Below, in pieces: positions 8,127-16,983 of a stretch of DNA of 64,000 nucleotides. Each line of letters starts with the position of its first letter. Positions within the stretch are counted from its first letter, which is position 1. Below the pieces are notes generated by a model. That model worked only from the letters and a program-made list of their open reading frames with translations. It was not told where the DNA came from and did not search any database. The DNA is from Mesorhizobium sp. B2-3-12 (lineage in GTDB: Bacteria; Pseudomonadota; Alphaproteobacteria; Rhizobiales; Rhizobiaceae): assembly GCF_006442205.1 (NCBI RefSeq), contig NZ_VFVR01000006.1, positions 124,001 through 188,000 of the forward strand. The letters are read 5' to 3'. Position numbers and translations under genes: made by a program.

Positions 8127-9335
8127 TCAGATGCGCTTCGACAGCCGGCGGAACCAGGCCATTGCGGGCATTTCGACCAGGCGCCAGGTGACCCACGACA
8201 CGGCGATGGTGGCGGCGAGCATGACGACGATCGCCACAGTTCCCGTCCAGCCGGCACCAAAGCCTGTCGCGGGCTCGCCACGCAGCACGATGTCGCCAAT
8301 CAAGCCGGGGCCGAGCTTGCGCTCGACGAGCCCGGCGACATTGATCAGGCGCGCCTGGACAAAGATGTGGACCATGTAGATCGAATAGGACAGCGCGCCG
8401 AGGGTCAGCATGAAGGGCGTCCTGAGCAACGCGCTGATCCAGCCGCCTTCATGGGCGAAGAGAAACAGCGCCAGCGCGAACACCAGGGGCGCGGCAATGC
8501 CGGCGTTGTTGTCGCCCGCCAGCGAGACGAAGAGAACGATGACGGCCACCATGACGATTTCGGCAAGCGTCCAGTTCATCCGTGGGCCGCTTCTGGTCAG
8601 GATCTGTCGCGCCCCTGCAATGGAATCATGCTGAAACCAGGCGAGCAGGGCGCCGAGCGAGAAGCCGTAGAGGCAGCGGATGAAGCCGAAATCGTAGGAT
8701 ACGTCCATATGATGCGTGGAGAAGGCGAGCAGGAACAGCGGAGCCGTGACGGCGGCGGCGACGAACCATATCCAGGCGCGCGCGCCGGCGACGAGGACCA
8801 CGCCGGCAAACAGGAGATAGGCAAAGAACTCGGCCGAGATGCTCCAGCTTGGCGCGTTCCACGTCAAACGATCCTCGAAGCCGATGCCTTGCAGCAAGAA
8901 GAGATTCGCAGCCAGGCTCTTGATGTCGAAGCCGCCGGTGAAGGGGGCAGCCCCCGTTCCATGCAGTTGCGGCAGCACCAGCCGCAACACTTCGAAGCCG
9001 GCAAAGGCGGCAAGCATGACCAGATGCAGCGGATAGATGCGGCCGAAACGGACCAGCGCGAAGCGGGCGACCTCTCCCGGCCGGCTCAGCCGATTGGCAT
9101 AGCTGGAGGCGATGACGAAGCCGGAAAGGACGAAGAAGAAGTCGACGAAAAGATAGGACGAACCGATAAAGCTGCTCTGCGAGATCGCCGAGGCGGTCGG
9201 GAAATGAAACAGCGCCACCAGCAGCGCGCAGATGCCGCGCCACGAATCGAGCACCTGGAAGCGATCGCCGGCGATCGTGCCGGTGTGGGTCGACACCACG
9301 GCGTCCGACGGATTAAGAAACGCGGTCTGCGTCAT
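8127..9335 (-). CDS. Acyltransferase-3 family membrane protein
   Basis: 402 residues starting at ATG 9333-9335 (M-T-Q-T-A-F-L-N-P-S). It carries the acyltransferase-3 N-terminal motif L-D-S-W-R-G-I-C-A-L-L-V-A-L-F-H-F with the catalytic-type histidine, then S-S-Y-L-F-V-D-F-F-F-V-L-S-G-F-V. About ten hydrophobic segments follow. Members of this family O-acylate exported polysaccharides, lipids or Nod factors at the inner membrane. The nearest polysaccharide genes start 5 kb away, so linkage to the exopolysaccharide locus is only suggestive. Confidence 0.85.
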   Translation of the reverse strand: MTQTAFLNPSDAVVSTHTGTIAGDRFQVLDSWRGICALLVALFHFPTASAISQSSFIGSSYLFVDFFFVLSGFVIASSYANRLSRPGEVARFALVRFGRIYPLHLVMLAAFAGFEVLRLVLPQLHGTGAAPFTGGFDIKSLAANLFLLQGIGFEDRLTWNAPSWSISAEFFAYLLFAGVVLVAGARAWIWFVAAAVTAPLFLLAFSTHHMDVSYDFGFIRCLYGFSLGALLAWFQHDSIAGARQILTRSGPRMNWTLAEIVMVAVIVLFVSLAGDNNAGIAAPLVFALALFLFAHEGGWISALLRTPFMLTLGALSYSIYMVHIFVQARLINVAGLVERKLGPGLIGDIVLRGEPATGFGAGWTGTVAIVVMLAATIAVSWVTWRLVEMPAMAWFRRLSKRI

Positions 9336-9459
9336 GATGATACAAATCCTGTCTTGCCGTGGCACCCGGGCGGCGCGGTTTCGTCTCGCCAAGCTGTGAC
9401 TGGCATCTTCCATGCCGGTTCTGTAGTTGTTGCACCCCGATGAAAACCGAGGACCAGTA

Positions 9460-10467
9460 ATGGCGACCAAGAACATCGACCACGCCTTCACCGCCCGTTC
9501 CAAAACGGGCGCCGCGTACGAGCCGACCTATTCCGGCGCGCTGTCTTTCATGCGGCGCAAATACACCAAGGACGTGAAGGGCGCGGATGCGGTGGTGTGG
9601 GGCATTCCCTTCGACGCCGCCGTCACCAACCGGCCAGGCGCCCGCTTCGGGCCGCAGGCGATCCGCCGCGCCTCGGCGATCCTCGACAACGACCCGCAGT
9701 ACCCGTTTTCGCGCGACCTGTTCGAGCACCTCGCCGTGGTCGACTACGGCGATTGCCTGCTCGATTCGGGCAATCATCAGAAGACGCCAGGCACGATCGA
9801 ACGCGAGGCGGCCAAGATCCTGAAATCGGGCGCCTTCCTGCTGACGCTCGGCGGCGACCATTTCGTCACCTGGCCGCTGCTCAAGGCGCACGCCGCCATC
9901 CACGGGCCGCTCGCCCTGGTGCAGTTCGACGCCCACCAGGATACATGGCCCGATGACGGCAAGCGCATCGACCATGGGTCCTTCGTCGGCCGCGCGGTCG
10001 CTGAAGGCATCATCGATCCCGACCGTTCGATCCAGATCGGCATCCGCACCCATGCCCCCGACACGTTCGGCATCAAGATCTTGCACGGCCATGAAATCGA
10101 GGAGATGCGGGCTTCCGACATCGCCTACGCCATCGTCGACCGCACCGGCGGCAAGAAGACCTATCTGACCTTCGACATCGACTGCCTAGATCCGGCCTAT
10201 GCGCCGGGAACCGGCACGCCGGTTGCCGGCGGGCCGTCCTCGGCGAAGATCCTGTCGACGCTGCGTCAGCTCAACCAGGTCGATATTGTCGGCGCCGACG
10301 TCGTGGAGGTTGCGCCGGCCTATGATCACGCCGATATAACGGCGATCGCCGGCTCGATGGTCGCCATGCAGTATCTCGGCCTCCTGGCGGAGCGCAAGGC
10401 GCGACAGGAAGAGTTGAACAACGGCAATCACAATGGTGCCGCGGTCAATCACGGCAACGGCATATAA
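9460..10467 (+). CDS. speB: Agmatinase (ureohydrolase)
   Basis: 335 residues from the ATG at 9460, which has GAGGA 7 bp upstream. Ureohydrolase manganese ligand motifs are present: LGGDHFVTWPL, VQFDAHQDTW and FDIDCLDPAYAPGTGTP, together with V-V-E-V-A-P-A-Y-D near the C-terminus. The agmatinase subgroup is suggested by the GGDHF and DAHQDT forms; arginase or guanidinobutyrase activity cannot be excluded by eye. The last 15 residues are Asn/His-rich and probably a disordered tail. It lies directly upstream of argC. Confidence 0.85.
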   Translation: MATKNIDHAFTARSKTGAAYEPTYSGALSFMRRKYTKDVKGADAVVWGIPFDAAVTNRPGARFGPQAIRRASAILDNDPQYPFSRDLFEHLAVVDYGDCLLDSGNHQKTPGTIEREAAKILKSGAFLLTLGGDHFVTWPLLKAHAAIHGPLALVQFDAHQDTWPDDGKRIDHGSFVGRAVAEGIIDPDRSIQIGIRTHAPDTFGIKILHGHEIEEMRASDIAYAIVDRTGGKKTYLTFDIDCLDPAYAPGTGTPVAGGPSSAKILSTLRQLNQVDIVGADVVEVAPAYDHADITAIAGSMVAMQYLGLLAERKARQEELNNGNHNGAAVNHGNGI

Positions 10468-10497
10468 TTCTGAGATATCAGGGAATTTGATCAGGCA

Positions 10498-11424
10498 ATG
10501 AAACCGAAAATCTTCATCGACGGCGAGCATGGCACCACCGGCCTCCAGATCCGGGCGCTGCTTGCCGAGCGCGGCGATCTGGAGATCATTTCCATTCCGG
10601 TCGAGCGCCGCAAGGAAACGGCCGCGCGCGCCGAATTCCTCAACGCCGCCGATATCGCGATCCTGTGCCTGCCCGACGACGCCGCCAAGGAAAGCGTCTC
10701 GCTGATCGCCAACGACACCACCAAGGTGATCGATGCGTCGACCGCGCATCGCGTCGCCGAAGGTTGGGAATATGGCTTCGCCGAGCTGGACAAGGAGCAG
10801 GCGAGGAAGATCGCCACGGCCAAGCGCGTCGCCAATCCCGGCTGCTGGCCGCAGGGGCCGATCGCGACGCTCAGGCCCCTGGTCACCGCGGGCCTCCTGC
10901 CGGCCAATTTTCCGATCGCGGTCAATGGCATTACGGGTTATTCGGGCGGCGGACGCCCGATGATCGAGGACTATGTCGCCAAGGGCGAGGACGCGTCGGA
11001 ATTCCTGCCCTATGGCCTGACCCTGCAGCACAAGCACGTGCCGGAATTGAAGGCCTATGCGAAGCTTTCGCATGATCCGATCATGCAGCCGGCGGTGGGC
11101 AATTTCGCGCAAGGCATGATCACGGTGGTGCCATTGCAGCTCGGCGGCCTCGACCGCGTACCGACAGGCGCCGAACTTCACGCCGCCATTTCGGACCACT
11201 TCGCCGCGATCAAGGGCGGTGTGGTCGAGGTGGCGCCCTATGCGCATCTGGAGCGCGTGCCGGACATCGATCCAGAAGTTTACAACGGCACAAACCGCAT
11301 GAAGGTCTATGTCTTTGCCAACGACAGCAGAGCCCAGGCCTTGCTGCTGGCGGTCTACGACAATCTCGGCAAGGGCGCCTCGGGCGCGGCCGTCCAGAAC
11401 ATGGACCTGATGCTCGGCCTGTGA
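10498..11424 (+). CDS. argC: N-acetyl-gamma-glutamyl-phosphate reductase
   Basis: 308 residues, the short (type 2) form of ArgC common in alphaproteobacteria. The N-terminal Rossmann segment is I-F-I-D-G-E-H-G-T-T-G-L-Q-I-R; the catalytic cysteine is C116 in VANPGCWPQG. It performs the NADPH-dependent third step of arginine biosynthesis. The start ATG is 30 bp after the speB stop and the stop codon overlaps the next gene's ATG by one base. Confidence 0.95.
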   Translation: MKPKIFIDGEHGTTGLQIRALLAERGDLEIISIPVERRKETAARAEFLNAADIAILCLPDDAAKESVSLIANDTTKVIDASTAHRVAEGWEYGFAELDKEQARKIATAKRVANPGCWPQGPIATLRPLVTAGLLPANFPIAVNGITGYSGGGRPMIEDYVAKGEDASEFLPYGLTLQHKHVPELKAYAKLSHDPIMQPAVGNFAQGMITVVPLQLGGLDRVPTGAELHAAISDHFAAIKGGVVEVAPYAHLERVPDIDPEVYNGTNRMKVYVFANDSRAQALLLAVYDNLGKGASGAAVQNMDLMLGL

Positions 11425-12263
11425 TGGACGCGCCGGCCCTTCCAGCGCGCTGGCGGGTCAGCGAACCCGAACTCATTGCCGAGACCTTTTCGAGCCGCAT
11501 CTGGAAGGTGCGGCGCGAGGACGGCTCGCCGGCTATCGTCAAGGCGCTGAAGCCGTTCGACGACGTTGCCGACGAGTTGCGCGGCGAGCATTATCTCGCC
11601 TGGCGGCGCGGCGAAGGCGCGGTGCGCCTGCTTGGCCGCGACGGCCACAGCATGCTGCTCGAATATGCCGGCGAAACGCTGCTTACGCGGGTTCTCGATG
11701 AACAGGGCGACAATGCAGCGACCGCGATCGCGGCCGAGGTTATGGAGAAACTGCTTTCGCCATCTGATCACCCCTTCCCGCCCGAGCTTCAGCCGCTCAG
11801 GGAGCGGTACGCCAGCCTGTTCAAGAAAGCCGCGACCGATCGCGCTACCGTTGATGAAAGCCTCTATGTCGAGGCCGCGACGATCGCCGAGCGGCTGCTG
11901 TCAAACCCGCACGATATCAGGCCACTGCATGGCGACCTCCACCACGACAACATTCTGCATGGCCCGCGCGGCTGGCTGGTGATCGATCCCAAGGGCGTGC
12001 TTGGTGATCCCGGCTTCGATGCCGCTAACATGTTCTACAACCCGCTCGACCGGGATGCCCTTTGCCTCGATCCCCCACGGATCGCGGATATGGCCGAGAT
12101 CTTTGCCCGGACGCTGGGGCAATCACCGGCGGTGATACTCGACCATGCCATCGCCTATGGCTGCCTGTCCGCGGCCTGGCACCATGAGGACGACAATGCG
12201 GTCGAGGAGAACCGCGAACTGTCGATCGCCAAGGCGATCCGGACGGTGCGGGCGCGCTTCTGA
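11424..12263 (+). CDS. Aminoglycoside/streptomycin phosphotransferase-like kinase
   Basis: 279 residues of the aminoglycoside phosphotransferase fold, close in pattern to streptomycin 6-kinase (APH(6)) proteins. The Brenner-type catalytic motif is LHGDLHHDNIL (about residues 171-181) and the metal-binding aspartate is in WLVIDPKG. A lysine in P-A-I-V-K-A-L-K-P-F is the likely ATP-binding lysine. The ATG at 11424 overlaps the argC TGA, implying translational coupling. Chromosomal homologues of this kind usually phosphorylate unknown metabolites, so I do not call a resistance gene. Confidence 0.8.
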   Translation: MDAPALPARWRVSEPELIAETFSSRIWKVRREDGSPAIVKALKPFDDVADELRGEHYLAWRRGEGAVRLLGRDGHSMLLEYAGETLLTRVLDEQGDNAATAIAAEVMEKLLSPSDHPFPPELQPLRERYASLFKKAATDRATVDESLYVEAATIAERLLSNPHDIRPLHGDLHHDNILHGPRGWLVIDPKGVLGDPGFDAANMFYNPLDRDALCLDPPRIADMAEIFARTLGQSPAVILDHAIAYGCLSAAWHHEDDNAVEENRELSIAKAIRTVRARF

Positions 12264-12344
12264 CCGGGCGGAGAGCTGAAGTAACCGCTTGTTCACCATG
12301 ATCGGCTACAGACCTTAGTCCTGGCTCCTACCCAAGGATTTGTC

Positions 12345-12689
12345 ATGGTCAGCGCGATCTCGGGTTCCTCCTCCGCAACCCAGTATTCCTCGTCCAGCTC
12401 CTCGAGCAATGCAGCCGAGGAGGCCGCGCTCGAAAAGCAAATTCAGGATCTGGAAGACCAGGCCAAGGCAATCAAGGATCAGGTTCAGGCAGCCCAGGTG
12501 CAGCAGGATATCGCTACGGCCCAGGCAAGGCTCGATGCGCTCAAGGCTGCCGACAAGGTCGCCAAGGCAAATCAGGATCAAGCGGCCAAGGCGGATCAGA
12601 CTCAGTCCGCATCTTCGGCGGCAGCGTTACGTCAGGCTGAATTCGACGGCGACAGGACGACGACGCAAGCGAACGAATTCTGGATGTGA
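12345..12689 (+). CDS. Hypothetical Ser-rich/coiled-coil protein
   Basis: 114 residues not assigned to a family. Residues 4-21 are almost only Ser with Ala, Thr and Asn; residues 24-95 are a Gln/Ala/Asp/Lys-rich region with heptad spacing typical of a coiled coil, containing repeated Q-A-A and K-A-D units; the end is E-F-W-M. There is no signal peptide or membrane segment. The pattern recalls small FlxA-like coiled-coil proteins, but that is a weak resemblance. It converges on ctaA with 9 bp between stops. Confidence 0.65.
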   Translation: MVSAISGSSSATQYSSSSSSSNAAEEAALEKQIQDLEDQAKAIKDQVQAAQVQQDIATAQARLDALKAADKVAKANQDQAAKADQTQSASSAAALRQAEFDGDRTTTQANEFWM

Positions 12690-12698
12690 ACGGCGGAC

Positions 12699-13790
12699 TC
12701 AGCGTCCGACGGTAACCTCGTTGGGCAAGGGATAGGCGCCCTTGGTGCCGCGCCAGTGCGCCGCTGCAAAGCCCAGCACGATCAACGCAAAACCCTGATG
12801 GGTCAGCGCCATATGCAGGGGCACCTGCATCAGCAGCGTACCGATGCCGATCGAGGCCTGCACCAGCACCAGAACGAACAATAGTGTGGCGCGGCGCGCA
12901 TGCGTCGAGCCGGGCAACCGCCTGCGCGTCGCGATCATATGCCAGAGCGCGACGGCGAAGACCGTATACGCACCAAGCCGGTGGATGAACTGCACCGTCT
13001 TCGGGCTCTCGAAGAAATTGCGCCACGCCGGCTCGAGGATCAGCAGATCGCCGGGGATAATCTTGCCGTCCATCAGCGGCCAGGTGTTGTAGCTCATGCC
13101 GGCGTCGAGACCGGCGACCAGACCGCCAAGATAGATCTGGATCAGCGCCAGAAGCACGATGAAACCGGCGAGGCGTTGCGTCGAGCGATCGGCGGCGGGT
13201 TCGGAGTGAGGAGCGAGACCTCGCGCGACCACCATGGTCGCGGTGAAGATCAGCGCCGCCAGCGTCAGATGCGTCGCCAGCCTGTACTGGCTCACCGACA
13301 CGCGATCGACCAGGCCGGAGGCCACCATCCACCAGCCGATGGCCCCCTGCAGCCCGCCGAGAAGCAGAATGCCGACCAGTTTCGGCCCCAGCCCGCGCTC
13401 GATGCGGCGCGTGGCCCAGAAGACCAGCAGCGGCAAGGCAAAGACCAGGCCGACGCTGCGTGCCAGCAGACGATGCGCCCATTCCCACCAGAAGATCGAC
13501 TTGAACGCCTCGACGCTCATGCCCTTGTTGAGTTCGGTGTATTGCGGGATCTGCTGGTAGCGCTGGAATTCTTCCTGCCACTCGGCGTCGTTGAGCGGCG
13601 GGATGACACCATGGATCGGCTGCCATTCGGTGATCGACAGGCCGGACTCGGTCAAACGCGTGGCGCCGCCGACCAGCACCAGCGCGAACAGCACCAGGAT
13701 CACGGCGTAGAGCCAGCCACGCACCAGTGCCCGGTTATGCAGGTCGCGGTCGCGGGCCTGGTAAGGCGCAGCAGCGGATATGGCGGACAT
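12699..13790 (-). CDS. ctaA: Heme A synthase (COX15/CtaA)
   Basis: 363 residues with about eight membrane segments. Type-2 (alphaproteobacterial/mitochondrial) landmarks are visible: [46 protein letters not shown] and MALTHQGFA, which supply the heme-ligand histidines. It converts heme O to heme A for aa3-type cytochrome oxidase. The ATG at 13788-13790 is chosen because the 36 upstream codons in frame show no hydrophobic or conserved sequence. Confidence 0.93.
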   Translation of the reverse strand: MSAISAAAPYQARDRDLHNRALVRGWLYAVILVLFALVLVGGATRLTESGLSITEWQPIHGVIPPLNDAEWQEEFQRYQQIPQYTELNKGMSVEAFKSIFWWEWAHRLLARSVGLVFALPLLVFWATRRIERGLGPKLVGILLLGGLQGAIGWWMVASGLVDRVSVSQYRLATHLTLAALIFTATMVVARGLAPHSEPAADRSTQRLAGFIVLLALIQIYLGGLVAGLDAGMSYNTWPLMDGKIIPGDLLILEPAWRNFFESPKTVQFIHRLGAYTVFAVALWHMIATRRRLPGSTHARRATLLFVLVLVQASIGIGTLLMQVPLHMALTHQGFALIVLGFAAAHWRGTKGAYPLPNEVTVGR

Positions 13791-13914
13791 GGGTTTATTT
13801 CCGGCGGTTTGAATGTCGCGGATTGGTGAACCATAGCACCCCTGCTGGCAAGACCGGGCAGCGCGGCACGCCGTCGCGCCCGATGTCGTGGGTTGCACGC
13901 GTCCGGCGTTCGGC

Positions 13915-14010
13915 CTAGAGCGGATGCGGCGGATCGCAATTCCGCTCTATCTCTTTGTTTCACGCATGATGTGGATCAGAAAAGTCCGCAACTTTTCGGC
14001 ATCATGCTCC
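13915..14010. repeat. Two-hairpin rhizobial palindromic repeat
   Basis: The first palindrome has arms AGAGCGGA (13917-13924) and TCCGCTCT (13941-13948); the second has arms GCATGATG (13964-13971) and CATCATGC (14000-14007) with an inner AAAAGT/ACTTTT pair (13980-13985, 13991-13996). The linker TATCTCTTTGTTT and the GCATGATG arms match the general form of palindromic intergenic repeats I know to be abundant in Mesorhizobium and relatives. It lies between ctaA and the DUF2842 gene and may supply transcript-end or stabilising structures. Confidence 0.65.
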
Positions 14011-14036
14011 AAGGTAGCCATCAACGAGACGGTGCC

Positions 14037-14252
14037 ATGCCCATTCGCCTGAAAAAGCTGATCGGAATGTTCCTGCTGGTGGCGCTGGTCATCATCTACG
14101 CGCTGGTCGCCTCGATCTTCGCGGTCGCCCGGCTTTCGGAATCGGGCGCGCTGGTGCAATTCCTGTTCTTCCTGCTTAGCGGTCTGCTCTGGGTGCTGCC
14201 GGCGATGGGCATCATCAAGTGGCTGATGCTGGAGCCACGGGCCAAGCGCTGA
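14037..14252 (+). CDS. DUF2842 small membrane protein
   Basis: 71 residues with two hydrophobic segments (roughly residues 9-30 and 37-58) and a positively charged start M-P-I-R-L-K-K. The pattern G-L-L-W-V-L-P-A-M-G-I-I-K-W-L is that of the DUF2842 family, small inner-membrane proteins found next to ctaA in Hyphomicrobiales, as here. The ATG at 14037 follows the palindromic repeat by 27 bp. Function unknown. Confidence 0.8.
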   Translation: MPIRLKKLIGMFLLVALVIIYALVASIFAVARLSESGALVQFLFFLLSGLLWVLPAMGIIKWLMLEPRAKR

Positions 14253-14276
14253 GCCCTGATCGAACCGGGCAATCCG

Positions 14277-15335
14277 TCAGATCGTGACAACCATCTTGCC
14301 GGCGTTGGCGAGCGGCGTCGTCACGCCCGACAGCATGGTGCGGATATGGTGCAGGCTCTGGTAGCGGCCATTGACCGAAATGCGCGGCAAGGCATGCAAG
14401 AAACCGGCATGTTCGGCGCGTAGGACGCCGTGGCGGGTGGTTACCGCGGAGGCATAGCCGGCGTCGCGCGCAAAGCCCACTTCACGGCAGCCGACGGCGC
14501 TGGCGTAACCGTAGGGATAGGCGAAATGGCGTGGCTCCGCGCCAAGCTCGGTCAGCAGCTTGTCCTTCACGGCGCCGATCTCGCGCCGCGCATCGGCCTC
14601 GGAAAGTCGCTTCAGATTGCTGTGGTTGATCGTATGGGCGCCTATCGTCACCAGCGGATGCGCGGCGACGGTGCCGATCTCATCCCAGTTCATCAGCGTG
14701 CGCAGGCGCGGGGCGTCCGCGTCGACGCCATTCGAAGCGGCCAGATCATGCAGCACGGTCCGCAGGTCCTCCTCGCGGATCTCGGTGGTGAAATAGGCAT
14801 GCAGGCGGGCTATGGCCTGATGTTTCCTGGCGGGGGTCGCGCAATCGATCACCAGCGGGCCATTCGATGTCGCCAGGGTCAGGCGGTCGCGGGCACTGAC
14901 GATGTCCTCCACCACATCCCACCAAAGGTGGGCGGAGCCATCGATCAGCCCGGGCGCGACATAGATGGTGAGCGGCGCGCGATGCTTTTCCAGCACCGGC
15001 AGGGCCTCGGTCATGTTGTCGCGATAGGCATCGTCGGCGGTAATGGTGGCGAACCGGCCGCCCTTGCCGCCCGCCTTGATGCGCTCGACGGCTTCGTCCA
15101 TCGAAACGAAGGCATAGCCGTCCGCTTTCATGTCGGCGATCACGGCGTCGAGGAAACTGGGCGCGATGTTGAGGTGCCGGTTGACGCTGTCGGGCTTTTC
15201 GGGTGTCGCCGTCACGCGGTGCAGCATCAGGATGGCGCCGATGCCGCCGACGAATGGCCTGGCCAGCGGTGCGAGGCCGGTATAGCGGGCGACGTTGAGC
15301 GCCAGTTTCCGGATTGCCTCCCCACCGTCGATCAT
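14277..15335 (-). CDS. Polysaccharide deacetylase family protein
   Basis: 352 residues of the NodB-like carbohydrate esterase fold. The first motif is TADDAYRDN in place of the usual TFDDG, keeping the two aspartates; the second is I-G-A-H-T-I-N-H-S-N, with the H-x3-H metal ligands; a later FAYPYGY matches motif 4. The N-terminus has M-L-H-R-V, typical of exopolysaccharide-linked members. Its position beside a GNAT/CelD-like protein and the Wzz-like gene suggests it deacetylates an exported polysaccharide or a lipid-linked intermediate. Confidence 0.85.
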   Translation of the reverse strand: MIDGGEAIRKLALNVARYTGLAPLARPFVGGIGAILMLHRVTATPEKPDSVNRHLNIAPSFLDAVIADMKADGYAFVSMDEAVERIKAGGKGGRFATITADDAYRDNMTEALPVLEKHRAPLTIYVAPGLIDGSAHLWWDVVEDIVSARDRLTLATSNGPLVIDCATPARKHQAIARLHAYFTTEIREEDLRTVLHDLAASNGVDADAPRLRTLMNWDEIGTVAAHPLVTIGAHTINHSNLKRLSEADARREIGAVKDKLLTELGAEPRHFAYPYGYASAVGCREVGFARDAGYASAVTTRHGVLRAEHAGFLHALPRISVNGRYQSLHHIRTMLSGVTTPLANAGKMVVTI

Positions 15336-15424
15336 TCATTCACCTTTTGCGCCTAGGCTATCCAAGCACGGAATACGCCCGAGCGCCCCCCAAATCGGGA
15401 TCAATACGCCTTAAGGATTGAGGT

Positions 15425-16654
15425 ATGGTTGACGCAACCGCGTCATTTGATGGCAAGCGGCTCGCGGCGATCCAGGCCTCGTCACGCGCACTGCGCGGGG
15501 ATGCCGCGGGGCTGTCGGTTTCCGTTACCGCCGCCGAAGGGCTGGCCGCGTATGCTGCGTTCTGTCGTTCGGCGCTCTGTGCGCCGGCGCAAAGTGCGGC
15601 ATGGGTCTTGAATTGGGCCGCCGAGGTCAAGCCCGATCTGCTCATCGCCACGCTCGAGCTGGAGGGCAAGCCGGCCTTCGCACTGGCGCTGGAAGTGGTC
15701 AGGCGAGGCCCGCTACGGGTCGCCCAGTTCATGGGCGGCCGCCACGCCAATGGCAATTTCTGCGCCTCCGAACCGCAATGGCTGATCAACCCCGACATCA
15801 CGGCCGTCCGCTCGATGCTAGCGGCGATCGCCAGGTCCCGGCCCGATATCGACCTCATCGCCCTGGAAAGATTGCTACCCGATCTCGACGGCATCGCCAA
15901 TCCGCTGGCATCGCTCGATCATTTCGCCAGCCCGAACCTGTCACTGGCCGTCGACCTCAGCGGTGGGTTCGATGCGCTGCTGCTGCGTGCCAGCGGCAAG
16001 CGCAAACGCAAGAAGCATCGTTCGCAGACGCGCAAGTTCGAGGCCGTCGGCAGCCACCGGCGCATCGAGGCGAGCAGCGCCGACGAGGTGGAGAGGCTGC
16101 TCGATGCGTTTTTCGAGATGAAGGAACAGCGCTTCCGCAAGATGGGCATTGCCAACGTCTTCGGTGACGACCGGACACGCGCCTTCTTCCGGGGGCTGTT
16201 CACGCAAGCGCTTGACGAGGACAAACCTTGCTTCGTGCTGCATGGGCTGGAGGTCGCCGGCAAGCTGCGCGCCGTCACCGGGTCGAGCCGCTCAGGCAGG
16301 CGTTTGATCTGCGAGTTCGGCGCGATCGCCGAGGACGACCTTGCCAACACCAGCCCGGGCGATTTCCTGTTCTTCGACAACATCCAGGATGCGTGCCGGA
16401 GCGGTTTCGCGGTTTATGATTTCTCCGTCGGAGACGAGCCCTACAAGCGGCTATGGTGCGATATCGAAACCCGGCATTTCGAGGTTCTGGTGCCGCTGAC
16501 GCTCAAGGGCCGGGCGCTGGGACTGGCGCTTCGCCAGGGCGCGCGGCTGAAGGCTTTCGTCAAGAACAGCCCGATGATCTGGAGGCTGACCAAGATGCTG
16601 CGCCGCAAGGCGGCCGGACAGGCACAGCCGACGGCCGGCGAAGACGACGCTTAG
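15425..16654 (+). CDS. GNAT/CelD-like protein of polysaccharide biosynthesis
   Basis: 409 residues resembling the double-GNAT (BioF2/CelD-like) proteins found in cellulose and exopolysaccharide loci. Central features are the basic patch S-G-K-R-K-R-K-K-H-R-S-Q-T-R-K around residues 190-205, then F-F-E-M-K-E-Q-R-F-R-K and, near the C-terminus, D-F-S-V-G-D-E-P-Y-K-R-L-W, which is typical of the family. It is divergent from the deacetylase gene and probably acyl-modifies a sugar or acts as an accessory factor; the donor and acceptor are unknown. Confidence 0.75.
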   Translation: MVDATASFDGKRLAAIQASSRALRGDAAGLSVSVTAAEGLAAYAAFCRSALCAPAQSAAWVLNWAAEVKPDLLIATLELEGKPAFALALEVVRRGPLRVAQFMGGRHANGNFCASEPQWLINPDITAVRSMLAAIARSRPDIDLIALERLLPDLDGIANPLASLDHFASPNLSLAVDLSGGFDALLLRASGKRKRKKHRSQTRKFEAVGSHRRIEASSADEVERLLDAFFEMKEQRFRKMGIANVFGDDRTRAFFRGLFTQALDEDKPCFVLHGLEVAGKLRAVTGSSRSGRRLICEFGAIAEDDLANTSPGDFLFFDNIQDACRSGFAVYDFSVGDEPYKRLWCDIETRHFEVLVPLTLKGRALGLALRQGARLKAFVKNSPMIWRLTKMLRRKAAGQAQPTAGEDDA

Positions 16655-16801
16655 CTAAAATGCGTCAACGCGGCCTCGAAATAGCCGCTTCAGCGCAAGC
16701 CACTGGTCAGGATCTCTCATCCCTGCTGAAATCCCCGTCGACCAACACCGCCGCGACGTGATCACCATGAAGCTTATTATTCGTACGCCTGCGAAGGAGG
16801 C

Positions 16802-16957
16802 GACCTGAATATCGACGTTCCGGCCACCAAGGCCGAGTTCATCGCAGCGCTCGAAGCGGCAGGCTTCTCAGCGACCTTCACCACCACGCGCATGTACAAG
16901 GGCCCGCCGCCGCGACGCCGACAGGATATTCGGTGTGACGACCCTGGAACTGGATAG
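16802..16957 (+). pseudogene. Remnant of a GNAT acetyltransferase C-terminus
   Basis: This 330-bp gap holds a decayed gene end. One frame reads DLNIDVPATKAEFIAALEAA, then G-F-S-A-T-F-T-T-T-R-M-Y-K-G-P-P-P; a neighbouring frame, shifted near 16916, continues R-R-D-A-D-R-I-F-G-V-T-T-L-E-L-D. Together these match the tail of GNAT proteins (D-V-P...F...L...G-F...R-M-Y-x-G ... I-F-G-V-T-T-L-E). No N-terminal acetyl-CoA motif (R-x-x-G-x-G/A) is left. It lies between the CelD-like gene and the convergent Wzz-like gene. Confidence 0.5.
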
Positions 16958-16983
16958 CCAGGCACTTCTTCGCAAGTGCTCTT

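Noticed and set aside
11424-12263. Acquired streptomycin resistance gene
   Set aside because: It is coupled to argC, has the host's base composition and no mobile element nearby; more likely a chromosomal kinase of unknown substrate.
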